From Takakia lepidozioides (lineage: Eukaryota > Streptophyta > Takakiopsida > Takakiales > Takakiaceae): a DNA stretch of 64,000 nucleotides. The notes below the pieces were generated by a model that was not told the DNA's origin, made no database searches, and saw only the letters and a program-made list of their open reading frames with translations. The translations under genes and the position numbers were made by a program. Of the stretch, positions 1 to 13,600 are shown in pieces. The stretch spans positions 50,575,053 through 50,639,052 of the forward strand of contig CM060732.1 in assembly GCA_030704615.1 (NCBI GenBank). The letters are read 5' to 3'. How positions within the stretch are numbered: the stretch's first letter is position 1; each line of letters opens with the position of its first letter.

Positions 1-540
1 TCTTGTAAAGTTGCTCGTTTGTGAGTCGGAAGTGGATTTCAAGGTATGTCAGAGGGAAAGATCCAAATTACCTCTCTGAGGTGTGCCAGTAGAAAGTAGC
101 TTCTTTAAACATGCAATTTCGTCCTCTGCCCTTTTGATTCCTGCACGGCCATCTCTGTTGCAAGCGGCACTTCCCCTTGTTTTGGACAGTATTGGATGCT
201 TGGCCAGTGGTTCTGCGTCCTCTTCTATTGATGTCCCAGAACTGTGAGAATTCCTTGAATCATCTCTTCCGCTTCTCTGTCTCTTCTCTCTCTGCGCTAC
301 GTCAAACAGCGTCTTGTGAGTACATCCTCGCTCTGCGCCAGGCTTCAAACGAACTGTTTCTGATGTTGCGTTTCAATATAAAGGTCTGACTAATGTTCTG
401 TCTCTTTTGGGTTTAGGGCTGCGGAGAGAAAAGCCCTGAAGGGTCTGTCTCAGCCTTGAATGTGTGCTATTTTTGATGTCTTGTTATCTTTTCAGGAAGC
501 AGAACACACATGACAGACGACTAGGAGGAAGAGAGACACG
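1..540. other. 5' flank of BRF1
   Basis: No gene is recognised here. The minus strand is open from about 348 to 49 (99 codons, polar, with a short charged C-terminal helix), but nothing in it is recognisable and it may be chance. A short plus-strand stretch at about 294-328 matches the LINE 3' end (a caaac..cgtctt..tgagtaca core) and lies beside a TC-rich tract, so it is listed separately. The rest is presumably promoter and 5' UTR of the BRF1 gene that starts at 541. Confidence 0.4.
294..328 (+). mobile_element. Ultra-short LINE 3'-end stub
   Basis: About 30 bp match the extreme 3' end of the LINE family in this window (ctacg.caaaca.cgtctt.tgagtaca). It follows a tract rich in tctc at about 271-291. 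It looks like an extremely 5'-truncated insertion. The short length leaves some room for chance, but the same stub recurs at 12538, 16935 and 24983. Confidence 0.55.
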
Positions 541-1685
541 ATGGTGTGGTGCAGCTACTGCGCCAATGATCAGATTGCTGAAAGTGACGATATCAACGGT
601 TTCACGTGGGTCATCTTCCTCTGTTCTCTTTGTGACGGGCGGGGTGGGTTGAGTGGAGAGGAGAATTGACACTGGGGTAGGTGTATGAATTGTCTGGACC
701 TATGTTTTCAAGAAGATTTCTCTTGGCATCTCCCCTAAAACTCTCGGGCACATCTGCATTTGTCGGTATCGTTTCTTACGTAGCGTTTAGATGTGGGCAT
801 CAGGTGTTGTACGGGATGTGGGCGAGTGCTAGATGACAATGTTTATTCAACGGATGTCACTTTTACCAAGGGTGCTGGTGGCCAGGTTTGCTCTCCAAAT
901 TTGTCCCTTATTTGAAGCAAAGACTCAAGTGACAATCTTGGTCCTGCACCTTCTTGCCCATCTGATAGATCTGGAGGCAATGGATATTTTTCTCTGGGGG
1001 ATGGCAAGAGGAAACTGTGACTTGTGTGAGTAATCTCATGCTGATTGATTCACCTCCCAAGCATGGAACTGACTGGGATGAGATCAAGCCAGAATGTGGT
1101 ACATTCCAGCTTTCTTGTCTAGCCCTGGTCTCCCAACAGATGTGACACATGTGATAAGTAGGGAGAGAGAGAGGATTATTGTCTTGATGGTTGGTGTGGG
1201 GCTGGACAGAGCCAAGCCGAGGGAAATTTTATCCGAGATGGACAGACCAACTTGTTACGAATTGGAGGAGCCCAGGGTCGTGCTCTTGGTTTCCAATCTG
1301 ATTCACATGAGAAAACTCTTAACAAAGGTTTGACCCCTATTTATCATCCAACCCTCCTCTCCCTTTCCTTGCATTATCCATTATTGTTCTCTTCAAAGCT
1401 ATTTTCTGTTTTATAAATACGTTGCTATTATACAAAGGATGGTAGACTCTTGCAGCTTCAGACCTCATGCAGCATACTACTGCCCCTTCTGATTATAGGG
1501 TGAGAATTGTGTCGGTTTGCCGTCAGCCTTTCATAGCCAAGGGCATGAGAGAAAGAGAACGTCACTTACATGGCCTTGTGGCTGGTCTGCATGACGTAGG
1601 GAAGTATGAAATACAAGAGATTGCAGAACGTCTTTCGATCCGGCCACGTGAAGATATGGTGCGAGCAGCACACCGCTTCTACACG
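541..1685 (+). other. BRF1: BRF1 exons 1-4: zinc ribbon and first cyclin-fold start
   Basis: Exon 1 begins with MVWCSYC and exon 2 with CCTGCGRVL. Together they form the C-x2-C ... C-x2-C zinc ribbon that contacts the polymerase. Exon 2 ends in TFTKGAGGQ and exon 3 opens with [12 protein letters not shown], the usual BRF junction. Exon 4 carries the helix [12 protein letters not shown] and HRFYT of the first cyclin repeat. The phases fit: exon 1 ends after two bases of a Thr codon, exon 3 after one base, and exon 4 at a codon boundary. The donor of exon 4 is GTCTGT, somewhat weak, and it opens the 11.4-kb intron. Confidence 0.9.
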
Positions 1686-4600
1686 GTCTGTTGTATAATG
1701 TTCCTTCGGCTCCGTTCTCTGTCTCTGGATCTCTCTCTCTTCCTCGAGATAAAATTCTGTCTTGCTCTCTCTCTCTGGAGTTTATATCTGTGGGTGAAAT
1801 TGGTTCTGAGGAGAAGTGCTGGTTGTCTTCCCCGGAAGCGGAGTGTTGTGCATGAGCACATTGGCAAGCAAGAATTTAAGTTACCTATGGGCCACAATTG
1901 GATCCGGGAGATAAAATTCTATTTCTTTCTGTCTTGCTCTCTCTCTCTCTCTCTGAAATTTAAACTCAGGGCAGGAAGCCTACCTTTGAACAGCAAACAG
2001 AAGCAGAGAGGAAAGGGAGAGTGCAATTGCCCGTTGTGTGGGCAATCTGAAGACAGTATTCATTTTCTGATACACTGTCCGGGGTTCTCTCACCAAAGAG
2101 ACGCTCTCTTCAAATCTATTAAGGGAATTGTGCCTGTACCCCTGTTTACCAACTTTGAAAGTCTCGAGGCTGAGCCAAAAGCCCAGGCCCTCCTGAGGCC
2201 TAGTTTTTGGGCAAATCACACACAGCAGATTGATGCTTGTGTGAAGGGATTTCTAGAGGATATCTGGAAAACCCGGATTAATTCTTTATATGGAGGTAAG
2301 TCTTACTACCAACGTCAGCCCCTGACAGAGGTAGGTTCTGTCCCTTTTGTTCCCGCTCAAACTGGGCGCGGGGTCAATGGCCACAAGGCTACGGCAAACA
2401 ACGTCTTATGAGTACAATCTCTCTCTCTCAATTGTTTGACAATTGTGAAATTATCAACAAGGGTTTGAGGTACGAGCATAGTATCTGGCTAAAACTGAAT
2501 TTGAAGGGCGGCATGAGTACAAAGGACCTCTTTGTTGGTTGTGTTTACATGCCCACAGAGGGGACCCTTAGTGCTGATGCAGACAAGGCCTTCGAAGATG
2601 TAAAGCTGGACTGTGCTTCGTTCCTTGCCAAAGGTCAGGTGGTACTATTGGGGGACTTCAATGCCCGGGTGGGCAAAGGGATCCATCAGGACGATATCAT
2701 TGGACCTTTTGGTGAGGACGAGCTGAATTCTAATGGCAGACGGTTAATTAACTGTCTAGAAGAGCTTCAGCTTTTGACCTTGAATAACAGGACAAGAGGT
2801 GACCAAGTGCAGTGGACTCGTGAGAAACCCCAAACTGGGGAACGTTCCATTGTGGACTATATCATAATGGACAAAATTTTGTTCCCCCAGTGTGCCAATG
2901 TGTTGATCGACAGAACTGATATTGGTACCTCTGACCACTTCCTGGTTTGGACTGAGATCAAAAGGTGTTTTCCCACCACCAAGAGATCTGTGAAACGTTC
3001 GATTCGGAAGTGGCGCATAGAAAAATTCCACAATGAGGAGGTCAAGGCTGAGTACGTCCAGGCCTTGCAAGAGGCTCTCCCTCATTTTGTCCAATCGCTC
3101 CAAGAACTTCAGTCATGCTCTGTTAACGCAAGAAATGAAGTCGAAAGAGCAGTGGACTCTTGGGAGAGTTTCGTTTCCTCCGTGGCTGACAAGATCATTG
3201 GGAGGAAACTAATTGTCTGCGGTAGAGCAGTTAATTGGTGGACTAATGAGATTAAACTCAAGATAGCTGAGAGACGAGCCCTCTATAAAGAGTGCTGCAA
3301 TTTGGAAACCAACAGAGAATTGTGGGCGAGGTACTACCAGCTCCGTAAAGATATCAATCAGCTTGTTAGGTCTCAGAAGAAATTATACTGGGACAAGTTA
3401 TACAGTGAAATAAACTCAAACCACCATGGTGGTAATGACAAGAAATTCTGGTTGGCCCTTCAACGTTTGTACAAACTGAAAAACGGTCAGCAAGTACAAG
3501 CGCTGAAGACTACTAAAGGTGCAGTGGTGTCTTCATCGGTTGACATTGTCAAAACCTTTGAAACTCACTACAGTATCCTTGGCAGAACTTCTAGGTCTAA
3601 CAGTGAGGGGTCTTCTGCTGAATGGAGGGACACAGTTGGAAAAACTGTTCCTATGATTCAAAACAGCCCTGATGAACTCGAGTATATTTCAATGGCTTAT
3701 AATGCTCCCATTAGTTCTTCTGAGATTGTGGAAGCAATTGAACATTTAAATGGATATAAAGCTGGTGGACCTGATGGTATTGTCAACGAGCTTATCAAGC
3801 ACGGTGGCGATCCCATGATAGAGGCCCTAGTTCTCCTCTTTAACCTTATCTGGAAGACTGAAATGATCCCCTTTCGCTGGCGACAGGGGGTCATTGTCAA
3901 TCTATACAAGAAGGGTGACAGAGAAGAACCGGGGAACTACCGTGGCATCACGCTCCTCAATGCTGTTGGCAAGACATTCTGCAGAGTTATAAGTACTCGT
4001 CTCGAGGTTGATCTGGAGTCTAGAGGTTGTTTCCACGAAGGCCAAGCTGGCTTTCGGCGAAACAGGGGCTGTGTGGATCATATCTTCACTCTAAGCCAGA
4101 TTATCCAGGGAAGGAAAAAAGAAGGGAAACCCACTTATGTCTTTTTCCTGGATGTCAAAAAGGCTTATGACACAGTGTGGAGAGATGGCCTATGGTTCCG
4201 CCTCTGGTCTTGTGGGATCAAGGGAAAGATGTGGAGAGTTGTCCACAACTTGTATGCTCACACCAAAAGCTGTGTCACTGTTAACGGACAGAAGTCCAAC
4301 TTCTTTGACATAGACCAAGGTGTAGCTCAAGGATGTACTCTCTCCCCTCTGCTCTTCAATGTTTTCATCAATCAACTCCTCGAGGATGTGGAAAGTGAGG
4401 GATTTGGGTTAAGGGTGGGTGATACCACCATACCAGCCCTTATGTTTGCGGATGACTTCGCAGGCATAGGGGAGACTCCAACCAATCTCCAGGAGTTGAT
4501 TGATTGCGCGAAGAGATACTTTGATCTTTGGGGGCTAAAGGCTAATGTCAGCAAATGTGCAGTGGTAGCATTCAACGACAGAGGAGAGGGAGGAAGTGAT

Positions 4601-7600
4601 CTTAAGTGGCAGTGGGGTAGCCAAGAGATCCCGGTCCTCCCTTCCTACACTTACCTGGGCGTTGAGTTCTCCTCCAATTGTAATTGGGATGCACATATCC
4701 GGAAAGTTGTTCAAACTGGCAAGGGCAAAGCTCTGGGGCTCACTAAATTTTTCCACTGCAGAGGGGTCAACTCTGAGGTCAAGAAAACCATGCTTTGTCG
4801 CGTTATTAGACCTGCCTTGGAGTACGGATCTGCTATATGGGTTGATAACTCCAACCAGGCTAAGTCTCTAGAATCCATTCAAGTGGGGGTGCTTAAGGAG
4901 TGTATGTCAGCATGCTCCAAAACAGCCAATGTGGCTGTTCGCTGTTCGGGGTGAGTTTGGCATTCCGTCCTTAAGCTCCCGACGAGATGAATTCAAGGTC
5001 AGATGGTGGGGTCAGCTGCAACATATGCCCAACACCAGATATCCTAAGTTAATCGACTCTATATCTTGGAAACAGGACCGCCCTGTCAAACAGGCTAAGT
5101 CCTGGCAGAAGAGAGTAGAAGGGATCCTCAAGGACCTGGACCTGGATCCGCAAGTCTTGACCCTGCTGGATAAATCTGACTTAGAGGCTGTAGTGTCCTC
5201 AGCCATGTCTGTTGCCATGAGATTGTCTGATGAAAATGAAGTTAGGCAGAAAACTTCCCTGAACTTGTTTCCAGTCTGTGACGTGGGGGAGGACATCTTG
5301 GATGACCTCAAGGGTCTACCCACTCTCGGCACTAGACTGAAATTTAAACTCAGGGCAGGAAGCCTACCTTTGAACAGCAAACAGAAGCAGAGAGGAAAGG
5401 GAGAGTGCAATTGCCCGTTGTGTGGGCAATCTGAAGACAGTATTCATTTTCTGATACACTGTCCGGGGTTCTCTCACCAAAGAGACGCTCTCTTCAAATC
5501 TATTAAGGCCCTGTTTACCAACTTTGAAAGTCTCGAGGCAGCCAAAAGCCCAGGCCCTCCTGAGGCCTAGTTTTTGGGCAAATCACACACAGCAGATTGA
5601 TGCTTGTGTGAAGGGATTTCTAGAGGATATCTGGAAAACCCGGATTAATTCTTTATATGGAGGTAAGTCTTACTACCAACGTCAGCCCCTGACAGAGGTA
5701 GGTTCTGTCCCTTTTGTTCCCGCTCAAACTGGGCGCGGGGTCAATGGCCACAAGGCTACGGCAAACAACGTCTTATGAGTACAATCTCTCTCTCTCAATT
5801 GTTTGACAATTGTGAAATTATCAACAAGGGTTTGAGGTACGAGCATAGTATCTGGCTAAAACTGAATTTGAAGGGCGGCATGAGTACAAAGGACCTCTTT
5901 GTTGGTTGTGTTTACATGCCCACAGAGGGGACCCTTAGTGCTGATGCAGACAAGGCCTTCGAAGATGTAAAGCTGGACTGTGCTTCGTTCCTTGCCAAAG
6001 GTCAGGTGGTACTATTGGGGGACTTCAATGCCCGGGTGGGCAAAGGGATCCATCAGGACGATATCATTGGACCTTTTGGTGAGGACGAGCTGAATTCTAA
6101 TGGCAGACGGTTAATTAACTGTCTAGAAGAGCTTCAGCTTTTGACCTTGAATAACAGGACAAGAGGTGACCAAGTGCAGTGGACTCGTGAGAAACCCCAA
6201 ACTGGGGAACGTTCCATTGTGGACTATATCATAATGGACAAAATTTTGTTCCCCCAGTGTGCCAATGTGTTGATCGACAGAACTGATATTGGTACCTCTG
6301 ACCACTTCCTGGTTTGGACTGAGATCAAAAGGTGTTTTCCCACCACCAAGAGATCTGTGAAACGTTCGATTCGGAAGTGGCGCATAGAAAAATTCCACAA
6401 TGAGGAGGTCAAGGCTGAGTACGTCCAGGCCTTGCAAGAGGCTCTCCCTCATTTTGTCCAATCGCTCCAAGAACTTCAGTCATGCTCTGTTAACGCAAGA
6501 AATGAAGTCGAAAGAGCAGTGGACTCTTGGGAGAGTTTCGTTTCCTCCGTGGCTGACAAGATCATTGGGAGGAAACTAATTGTCTGCGGTAGAGCAGTTA
6601 ATTGGTGGACTAATGAGATTAAACTCAAGATAGCTGAGAGACGAGCCCTCTATAAAGAGTGCTGCAATTTGGAAACCAACAGAGAATTGTGGGCGAGGTA
6701 CTACCAGCTCCGTAAAGATATCAATCAGCTTGTTAGGTCTCAGAAGAAATTATACTGGGACAAGTTATACAGTGAAATAAACTCAAACCACCATGGTGGT
6801 AATGACAAGAAATTCTGGTTGGCCCTTCAACGTTTGTACAAACTGAAAAACGGTCAGCAAGTACAAGCGCTGAAGACTACTAAAGGTGCAGTGGTGTCTT
6901 CATCGGTTGACATTGTCAAAACCTTTGAAACTCACTACAGTATCCTTGGCAGAACTTCTAGGTCTAACAGTGAGGGGTCTTCTGCTGAATGGAGGGACAC
7001 AGTTGGAAAAACTGTTCCTATGATTCAAAACAGCCCTGATGAACTCGAGTATATTTCAATGGCTTATAATGCTCCCATTAGTTCTTCTGAGATTGTGGAA
7101 GCAATTGAACATTTAAATGGATATAAAGCTGGTGGACCTGATGGTATTGTCAACGAGCTTATCAAGCACGGTGGCGATCCCATGATAGAGGCCCTAGTTC
7201 TCCTCTTTAACCTTATCTGGAAGACTGAAATGATCCCCTTTCGCTGGCGACAGGGGGTCATTGTCAATCTATACAAGAAGGGTGACAGAGAAGAACCGGG
7301 GAACTACCGTGGCATCACGCTCCTCAATGCTGTTGGCAAGACATTCTGCAGAGTTATAAGTACTCGTCTCGAGGTTGATCTGGAGTCTAGAGGTTGTTTC
7401 CACGAAGGCCAAGCTGGCTTTCGGCGAAACAGGGGCTGTGTGGATCATATCTTCACTCTAAGCCAGATTATCCAGGGAAGGAAAAAAGAAGGGAAACCCA
7501 CTTATGTCTTTTTCCTGGATGTCAAAAAGGCTTATGACACAGTGTGGAGAGATGGCCTATGGTTCCGCCTCTGGTCTTGTGGGATCAAGGGAAAGATGTG

Positions 7601-10600
7601 GAGAGTTGTCCACAACTTGTATGCTCACACCAAAAGCTGTGTCACTGTTAACGGACAGAAGTCCAACTTCTTTGACATAGACCAAGGTGTAGCTCAAGGA
7701 TGTACTCTCTCCCCTCTGCTCTTCAATGTTTTCATCAATCAACTCCTCGAGGATGTGGAAAGTGAGGGATTTGGGTTAAGGGTGGGTGATACCACCATAC
7801 CAGCCCTTATGTTTGCGGATGACTTCGCAGGCATAGGGGAGACTCCAACCAATCTCCAGGAGTTGATTGATTGCGCGAAGAGATACTTTGATCTTTGGGG
7901 GCTAAAGGCTAATGTCAGCAAATGTGCAGTGGTAGCATTCAACGACAGAGGAGAGGGAGGAAGTGATCTTAAGTGGCAGTGGGGTAGCCAAGAGATCCCG
8001 GTCCTCCCTTCCTACACTTACCTGGGCGTTGAGTTCTCCTCCAATTGTAATTGGGATGCACATATCCGGAAAGTTGTTCAAACTGGCAAGGGCAAAGCTC
8101 TGGGGCTCACTAAATTTTTCCACTGCAGAGGGGTCAACTCTGAGGTCAAGAAAACCATGCTTTGTCGCGTTATTAGACCTGCCTTGGAGTACGGATCTGC
8201 TATATGGGTTGATAACTCCAACCAGGCTAAGTCTCTAGAATCCATTCAAGTGGGGGTGCTTAAGGAGTGTATGTCAGCATGCTCCAAAACAGCCAATGTG
8301 GCTGTTCGCTGTTCGGGGTGAGTTTGGCATTCCGTCCTTAAGCTCCCGACGAGATGAATTCAAGGTCAGATGGTGGGGTCAGCTGCAACATATGCCCAAC
8401 ACCAGATATCCTAAGTTAATCGACTCTATATCTTGGAAACAGGACCGCCCTGTCAAACAGGCTAAGTCCTGGCAGAAGAGAGTAGAAGGGATCCTCAAGG
8501 ACCTGGACCTGGATCCGCAAGTCTTGACCCTGCTGGATAAATCTGACTTAGAGGCTGTAGTGTCCTCAGCCATGTCTGTTGCCATGAGATTGTCTGATGA
8601 AAATGAAGTTAGGCAGAAAACTTCCCTGAACTTGTTTCCAGTCTGTGACGTGGGGGAGGACATCTTGGATGACCTCAAGGGTCTACCCACTCTCGGCACT
8701 AGACTGAAATTTAAACTCAGGGCAGGAAGCCTACCTTTGAACAGCAAACAGAAGCAGAGAGGAAAGGGAGAGTGCAATTGCCCGTTGTGTGGGCAATCTG
8801 AAGACAGTATTCATTTTCTGATACACTGTCCGGGGTTCTCTCACCAAAGAGACGCTCTCTTCAAATCTATTAAGGCCCTGTTTACCAACTTTGAAAGTCT
8901 CGAGGCAGCCAAAAGCCCAGGCCCTCCTGAGGCCTAGTTTTTGGGCAAATCACACACAGCAGATTGATGCTTGTGTGAAGGGATTTCTAGAGGATATCTG
9001 GAAAACCCGGATTAATTCTTTATATGGAGGTAAGTCTTACTACCAACGTCAGCCCCTGACAGAGGTAGGTTCTGTCCCTTTTGTTCCCGCTCAAACTGGG
9101 CGCGGGGTCAATGGCCACAAGGCTACGGCAAACAACGTCTTATGAGTACAATCTCTCTCTCTCAATTGTTTGACAATTGTGAAATTATCAACAAGGGTTT
9201 GAGGTACGAGCATAGTATCTGGCTAAAACTGAATTTGAAGGGCGGCATGAGTACAAAGGACCTCTTTGTTGGTTGTGTTTACATGCCCACAGAGGGGACC
9301 CTTAGTGCTGATGCAGACAAGGCCTTCGAAGATGTAAAGCTGGACTGTGCTTCGTTCCTTGCCAAAGGTCAGGTGGTACTATTGGGGGACTTCAATGCCC
9401 GGGTGGGCAAAGGGATCCATCAGGACGATATCATTGGACCTTTTGGTGAGGACGAGCTGAATTCTAATGGCAGACGGTTAATTAACTGTCTAGAAGAGCT
9501 TCAGCTTTTGACCTTGAATAACAGGACAAGAGGTGACCAAGTGCAGTGGACTCGTGAGAAACCCCAAACTGGGGAACGTTCCATTGTGGACTATATCATA
9601 ATGGACAAAATTTTGTTCCCCCAGTGTGCCAATGTGTTGATCGACAGAACTGATATTGGTACCTCTGACCACTTCCTGGTTTGGACTGAGATCAAAAGGT
9701 GTTTTCCCACCACCAAGAGATCTGTGAAACGTTCGATTCGGAAGTGGCGCATAGAAAAATTCCACAATGAGGAGGTCAAGGCTGAGTACGTCCAGGCCTT
9801 GCAAGAGGCTCTCCCTCATTTTGTCCAATCGCTCCAAGAACTTCAGTCATGCTCTGTTAACGCAAGAAATGAAGTCGAAAGAGCAGTGGACTCTTGGGAG
9901 AGTTTCGTTTCCTCCGTGGCTGACAAGATCATTGGGAGGAAACTAATTGTCTGCGGTAGAGCAGTTAATTGGTGGACTAATGAGATTAAACTCAAGATAG
10001 CTGAGAGACGAGCCCTCTATAAAGAGTGCTGCAATTTGGAAACCAACAGAGAATTGTGGGCGAGGTACTACCAGCTCCGTAAAGATATCAATCAGCTTGT
10101 TAGGTCTCAGAAGAAATTATACTGGGACAAGTTATACAGTGAAATAAACTCAAACCACCATGGTGGTAATGACAAGAAATTCTGGTTGGCCCTTCAACGT
10201 TTGTACAAACTGAAAAACGGTCAGCAAGTACAAGCGCTGAAGACTACTAAAGGTGCAGTGGTGTCTTCATCGGTTGACATTGTCAAAACCTTTGAAACTC
10301 ACTACAGTATCCTTGGCAGAACTTCTAGGTCTAACAGTGAGGGGTCTTCTGCTGAATGGAGGGACACAGTTGGAAAAACTGTTCCTATGATTCAAAACAG
10401 CCCTGATGAACTCGAGTATATTTCAATGGCTTATAATGCTCCCATTAGTTCTTCTGAGATTGTGGAAGCAATTGAACATTTAAATGGATATAAAGCTGGT
10501 GGACCTGATGGTATTGTCAACGAGCTTATCAAGCACGGTGGCGATCCCATGATAGAGGCCCTAGTTCTCCTCTTTAACCTTATCTGGAAGACTGAAATGA

Positions 10601-13600
10601 TCCCCTTTCGCTGGCGACAGGGGGTCATTGTCAATCTATACAAGAAGGGTGACAGAGAAGAACCGGGGAACTACCGTGGCATCACGCTCCTCAATGCTGT
10701 TGGCAAGACATTCTGCAGAGTTATAAGTACTCGTCTCGAGGTTGATCTGGAGTCTAGAGGTTGTTTCCACGAAGGCCAAGCTGGCTTTCGGCGAAACAGG
10801 GGCTGTGTGGATCATATCTTCACTCTAAGCCAGATTATCCAGGGAAGGAAAAAAGAAGGGAAACCCACTTATGTCTTTTTCCTGGATGTCAAAAAGGCTT
10901 ATGACACAGTGTGGAGAGATGGCCTATGGTTCCGCCTCTGGTCTTGTGGGATCAAGGGAAAGATGTGGAGAGTTGTCCACAACTTGTATGCTCACACCAA
11001 AAGCTGTGTCACTGTTAACGGACAGAAGTCCAACTTCTTTGACATAGACCAAGGTGTAGCTCAAGGATGTACTCTCTCCCCTCTGCTCTTCAATGTTTTC
11101 ATCAATCAACTCCTCGAGGATGTGGAAAGTGAGGGATTTGGGTTAAGGGTGGGTGATACCACCATACCAGCCCTTATGTTTGCGGATGACTTCGCAGGCA
11201 TAGGGGAGACTCCAACCAATCTCCAGGAGTTGATTGATTGCGCGAAGAGATACTTTGATCTTTGGGGGCTAAAGGCTAATGTCAGCAAATGTGCAGTGGT
11301 AGCATTCAACGACAGAGGAGAGGGAGGAAGTGATCTTAAGTGGCAGTGGGGTAGCCAAGAGATCCCGGTCCTCCCTTCCTACACTTACCTGGGCGTTGAG
11401 TTCTCCTCCAATTGTAATTGGGATGCACATATCCGGAAAGTTGTTCAAACTGGCAAGGGCAAAGCTCTGGGGCTCACTAAATTTTTCCACTGCAGAGGGG
11501 TCAACTCTGAGGTCAAGAAAACCATGCTTTGTCGCGTTATTAGACCTGCCTTGGAGTACGGATCTGCTATATGGGTTGATAACTCCAACCAGGCTAAGTC
11601 TCTAGAATCCATTCAAGTGGGGGTGCTTAAGGAGTGTATGTCAGCATGCTCCAAAACAGCCAATGTGGCTGTTCGCTGTTCGGGGTGAGTTTGGCATTCC
11701 GTCCTTAAGCTCCCGACGAGATGAATTCAAGGTCAGATGGTGGGGTCAGCTGCAACATATGCCCAACACCAGATATCCTAAGTTAATCGACTCTATATCT
11801 TGGAAACAGGACCGCCCTGTCAAACAGGCTAAGTCCTGGCAGAAGAGAGTAGAAGGGATCCTCAAGGACCTGGACCTGGATCCGCAAGTCTTGACCCTGC
11901 TGGATAAATCTGACTTAGAGGCTGTAGTGTCCTCAGCCATGTCTGTTGCCATGAGATTGTCTGATGAAAATGAAGTTAGGCAGAAAACTTCCCTGAACTT
12001 GTTTCCAGTCTGTGACGTGGGGGAGGACATCTTGGATGACCTCAAGGGTCTACCCACTCTCGGCACTAGACTGAAATTTAAACTCAGGGCAGGAAGCCTA
12101 CCTTTGAACAGCAAACAGAAGCAGAGAGGAAAGGGAGAGTGCAATTGCCCGTTGTGTGGGCAATCTGAAGACAGTATTCATTTTCTGATACACTGTCCGG
12201 GGTTCTCTCACCAAAGAGACGCTCTCTTCAAATCTATTAAGGCCCTGTTTACCAACTTTGAAAGTCTCGAGGCAGCCAAAAGCCCAGGCCCTCCTGAGGC
12301 CTAGTTTTTGGGCAAATCACACACAGCAGATTGATGCTTGTGTGAAGGGATTTCTAGAGGATATCTGGAAAACCCGGATTAATTCTTTATATGGAGGTAA
12401 GTCTTACTACCAACGTCAGCCCCTGACAGAGGTAGGTTCTGTCCCTTTTGTTCCCGCTCAAACTGGGCGCGGGGTCAATGGCCACAAGGCTACGGCAAAC
12501 AACGTCTTATGAGTACAATCTCTCTCTCTCGCAAGCAAGACAAACAACGTCTTATGAGTGCATTCTCTCACAAGCAAGAATTTGAGTTACATTGTGGGCT
12601 GCCACAATTGGATCCGGGAGACTTAGTATTCCATTGGGTCCATGCCCTTAGGGTCTGGTATCAAACTCCAACAGGGAACAGTCTATTAGTGCATTCTCTC
12701 TCCAATCAGACCATGGCTACAATAAGCTGGAGATATTTAGGCAACCTAATATCTGATGGAGTATTTTTAATATCTTCATGAGGATCTGGAAGCAGAACAA
12801 TTAAAAGTGAATCTTTGTTTTCAATGTTGCTGCTAGATGATACTGACTGTGCTTGTGATGTTGGAATTGCCAGCTTCCTTTGGAGGCACTAGTAGTAACC
12901 TTGAATGTGTACGAACCCTCTCCTGTAAGCAATTGCAGGGCTGAGTACATTTTAGGATTCTTTAGGCTCTAGTTTTAATTCTCGGTAGTCTAAGCTTGTG
13001 GCTCAACATTGTCACAGTAAAGGAGTTGTCTATTGTTATGTCCAATTTAGGGACACTCTTCTCAAAATACAATAAAGTTCAGCCATTTCATTTAGTTGAG
13101 AGAGAGCTGATCGTTCTTCTATTGTCACTTTCAGATAGCCGTTGAACGAAATTTCACACGGGGTCGACCCACACAGCGAGTAGCAGGCGCGTGCTTATAC
13201 ATTGTATGCCGGTAACTCACTCTTCTACTTCGTGTGGACCTTTTGACGTAGTTTTGAAACCGGCTTGGCTGCTATTGGATTGGGTTTTACTTGATGTTTA
13301 GTGTGCGGTCATAATCAGACGTGATGCTCTACATGAAATCTTGCTTGGGTTTCCGTTGAATGTTTATAGGCTATCTTGATTTTTCCAAGTGTGTGAGGTT
13401 CAAATGCTCATTTACTGTTTGACATTTAAGTGTCTCTTGACCCACGGAGTAGAGGCTTTACCTTTTTCCACTTTGAATGTTTTGTTGGCTCTACTGCTAA
13501 TTCCCACTGAGGGAATGGTCTGCGTTCTGTAAAGTCATTTGGGAAGGTGCCTTTATGGGATGGGTGCAGGCAGGAGAGCAAGCCATACATGCTCATTGAC

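Noticed and set aside
1-348. A minus-strand gene entering at the left edge (99-codon ORF)
   Set aside because: The composition is mildly coding-like, but no family is recognised and a LINE stub lies inside it, so no gene is called.
1467-2411. A 314-codon plus-strand ORF
   Set aside because: It is a chance fusion: its start covers BRF1 exon 4, the middle is intron with TC tracts, and its end is the LINE 3' fragment.
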